This document shows, piece by piece, positions 62,991 to 64,000 of a DNA stretch of 64,000 nucleotides. The number at the start of each line of letters is the position of its first letter. Position 1 is the stretch's first letter. Position numbers and translations under genes: made by a program. Source of the stretch: Azolla caroliniana (taxonomy: Eukaryota > Polypodiophyta). Location of the stretch: assembly GCA_043228905.1 (NCBI GenBank), contig JBHGNT010000020.1, forward strand, positions 4,836,001-4,900,000. The letters are read 5' to 3'. Below the pieces are notes generated by a model. It was given only the letters and a program-made list of their open reading frames with translations, was not told the DNA's origin and did no database searches.

Positions 62991-64000
62991 TGCAATTAGA
63001 GGGGGTGAGCAACATGAAGAATATGAGTTTAAAGAAGAAAAGTATAACGAAGAGTTTAAGGAAATCGAGAAGTATCTACAAGCACCATGGAAGGAAGGAA
63101 CTTGGAGTCGGAGAAACTTCTCAAATTTCCGAAAGAAGGCACACCGATTTTTTTTGCATCAAGGTTACTTTTGGAAGCACCCAGAGTATAAAATGGGAAA
63201 TCCACATCAGGTTATCTGTGACCAAGTGTAGCGGGAGCAAATATTAAAGGAATTACATGACAGGGAGTGGGCTGGACACCGTGGAGTCTAGGCAACATTC
63301 AGTAAAATAAAGGAAAGATATTGGTCGCCAAGATTCTACAACGAAATCATGAGGTATGTTGAGACATGCCCAACCTGTCAAATCTACTCCAACATTAAGC
63401 ATAGAGATGAGTTGCACCCGACCTATTCACCGACTATACATTACAAGTTGAAAGACCTTACAAATCAAGTTGAAGGAAGAGCACTAAGATCGAAGACCAC
63501 ATCGGTAGTATTTCAATTCATATTGGAGGATATAGTATGTAGATATGGGTGTATAGGAAAGATAGTGGTTGATAGAGGCGAGCTCAATTCTGATGAAGCA
63601 AGACAGTGCTTTGATAGAATTAGAATTCGGTTATCATTGACGATGGCATATAATCTTGAGGCAAATGGAAAGATAGAAAGAGATCATAGCCAGATAGTTA
63701 AAGCACTTGCAAAGGCATGTAAAGGTAAAGTAGGTAATTGGCCGAAGGTCTTGCCATATGCATTGTGGGCGGATAGGACCACACAGAGTTCGGTGATAGG
63801 ATATACGCTGATAGAGCTCATGATAGGACAAAGGCCGATGATGCCGATTGAAGAGAAGATTGGTACATGGGCAATGTTATCATGGGAGTTAGAGATGAGT
63901 AGAGAAAACTTGCTAGTTGTTCGTATCCGACAACCACAATGTCAAGCAGAAGATGTAGAAAAGGCTACTGAGAAATTGAAGGAAGCTCGGATAAAGAACA
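62991..64000 (+). pseudogene. Beta integrase, runs off window
   Basis: The sequence is nearly identical to the fragment at 55212-56390. It lacks about 47 bp around the first catalytic Asp: YSPTIHYKL is followed directly by KDLTNQVEGRA (near 63450), so MVDIVAM is lost. The second Asp (VDRGELNS) and the Glu block (EANGKIERDHS) remain. Other stops (63229, 63289) lie in the finger region. Confidence 0.75.

Larger units (their letters stand above)
57216..64000 (+). mobile_element. Ty3/gypsy element beta, runs off window
   Basis: The 5' LTR (57216-58070), primer-site candidate, broken gag, inverted solo LTR (59154-60354), protease, RT, RNase H and integrase are in order. It is a relative of alpha (same DHG protease, same primer string) with frequent stops. 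The 3' end is outside the window. Confidence 0.88.

Noticed and set aside
1-64000. Ordinary host genes
   Set aside because: Every open frame with recognisable content belongs to a transposable element; nothing resembled a conserved single-copy plant gene.

Overview
This is nuclear DNA of a land plant made almost entirely of nested transposable elements; I see no convincing single-copy host gene. A plant is indicated by a Ty1/copia LTR followed by the initiator-Met tRNA primer site TGGTATCAGAGC (22738), by GT-AG introns, by telo-box motifs (AAACCCTAA) and by typical plant LTR families. A non-seed plant (fern, lycophyte or bryophyte) is my inference. It rests on the mix seen here: two Ty3/gypsy families unlike the common seed-plant chromoviruses, a Penelope-like reverse transcriptase, and a DNA transposon whose transposase-like protein recalls a family best known from animals.

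Layout. 1-8010: right part of a DNA transposon ending in ...TAGTG (inverted CACTA). It holds a transposase-like gene (+), an unknown gene (-), a five-exon gene with a RING-like finger (-), and an intron packed with the palindrome TAGCTAATTAGCTA. It sits inside gypsy element alpha1 (8011-13004). Alpha1 lies beside or inside another transposon copy, of which the N-terminal exon of a related gene remains (13306-13894, -). 14118-21782: 5'-truncated, decayed gypsy copy B'. 21783-22350: inverted copia fragment E. 22351-33479: copia A, split by gypsy alpha2 (24710-32700, 4-bp target duplication ACGG). 33480-35140: an LTR with a heat-shock-element array, a decayed stretch and a second LTR-like piece. 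35141-37026: inverted copia D, split by a solo beta LTR. 37034-50672: copia C, split by gypsy B (38761-48881, duplication CTCAC), the best preserved element. 50673-55211: copia F, split by non-autonomous LTR element G (50985-54282, duplication TTCCG). 55212-56390: beta integrase fragment. 56391-57215: Penelope-like RT. 57216-64000: gypsy beta, itself carrying an inverted solo LTR (59154-60354) and running off the window.

How they relate. Alpha1, alpha2 and beta share a protease with D-H-G in place of D-S/T-G, an unusual primer site (TGGTGAACCCGAYGTGAA) and tRNA-like modules inside the LTRs. B, B' and G share a 30-nt hairpin just upstream of the 3' LTR where a polypurine tract is expected; B and G also share a primer site (TTTTGGCGACCAC). 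B encodes gag-pol in one 1978-codon frame, plus a second sense-strand gene for a long coiled-coil protein preceded by its own TATA-like box. G has no coding capacity and looks like a parasite of B-type machinery.
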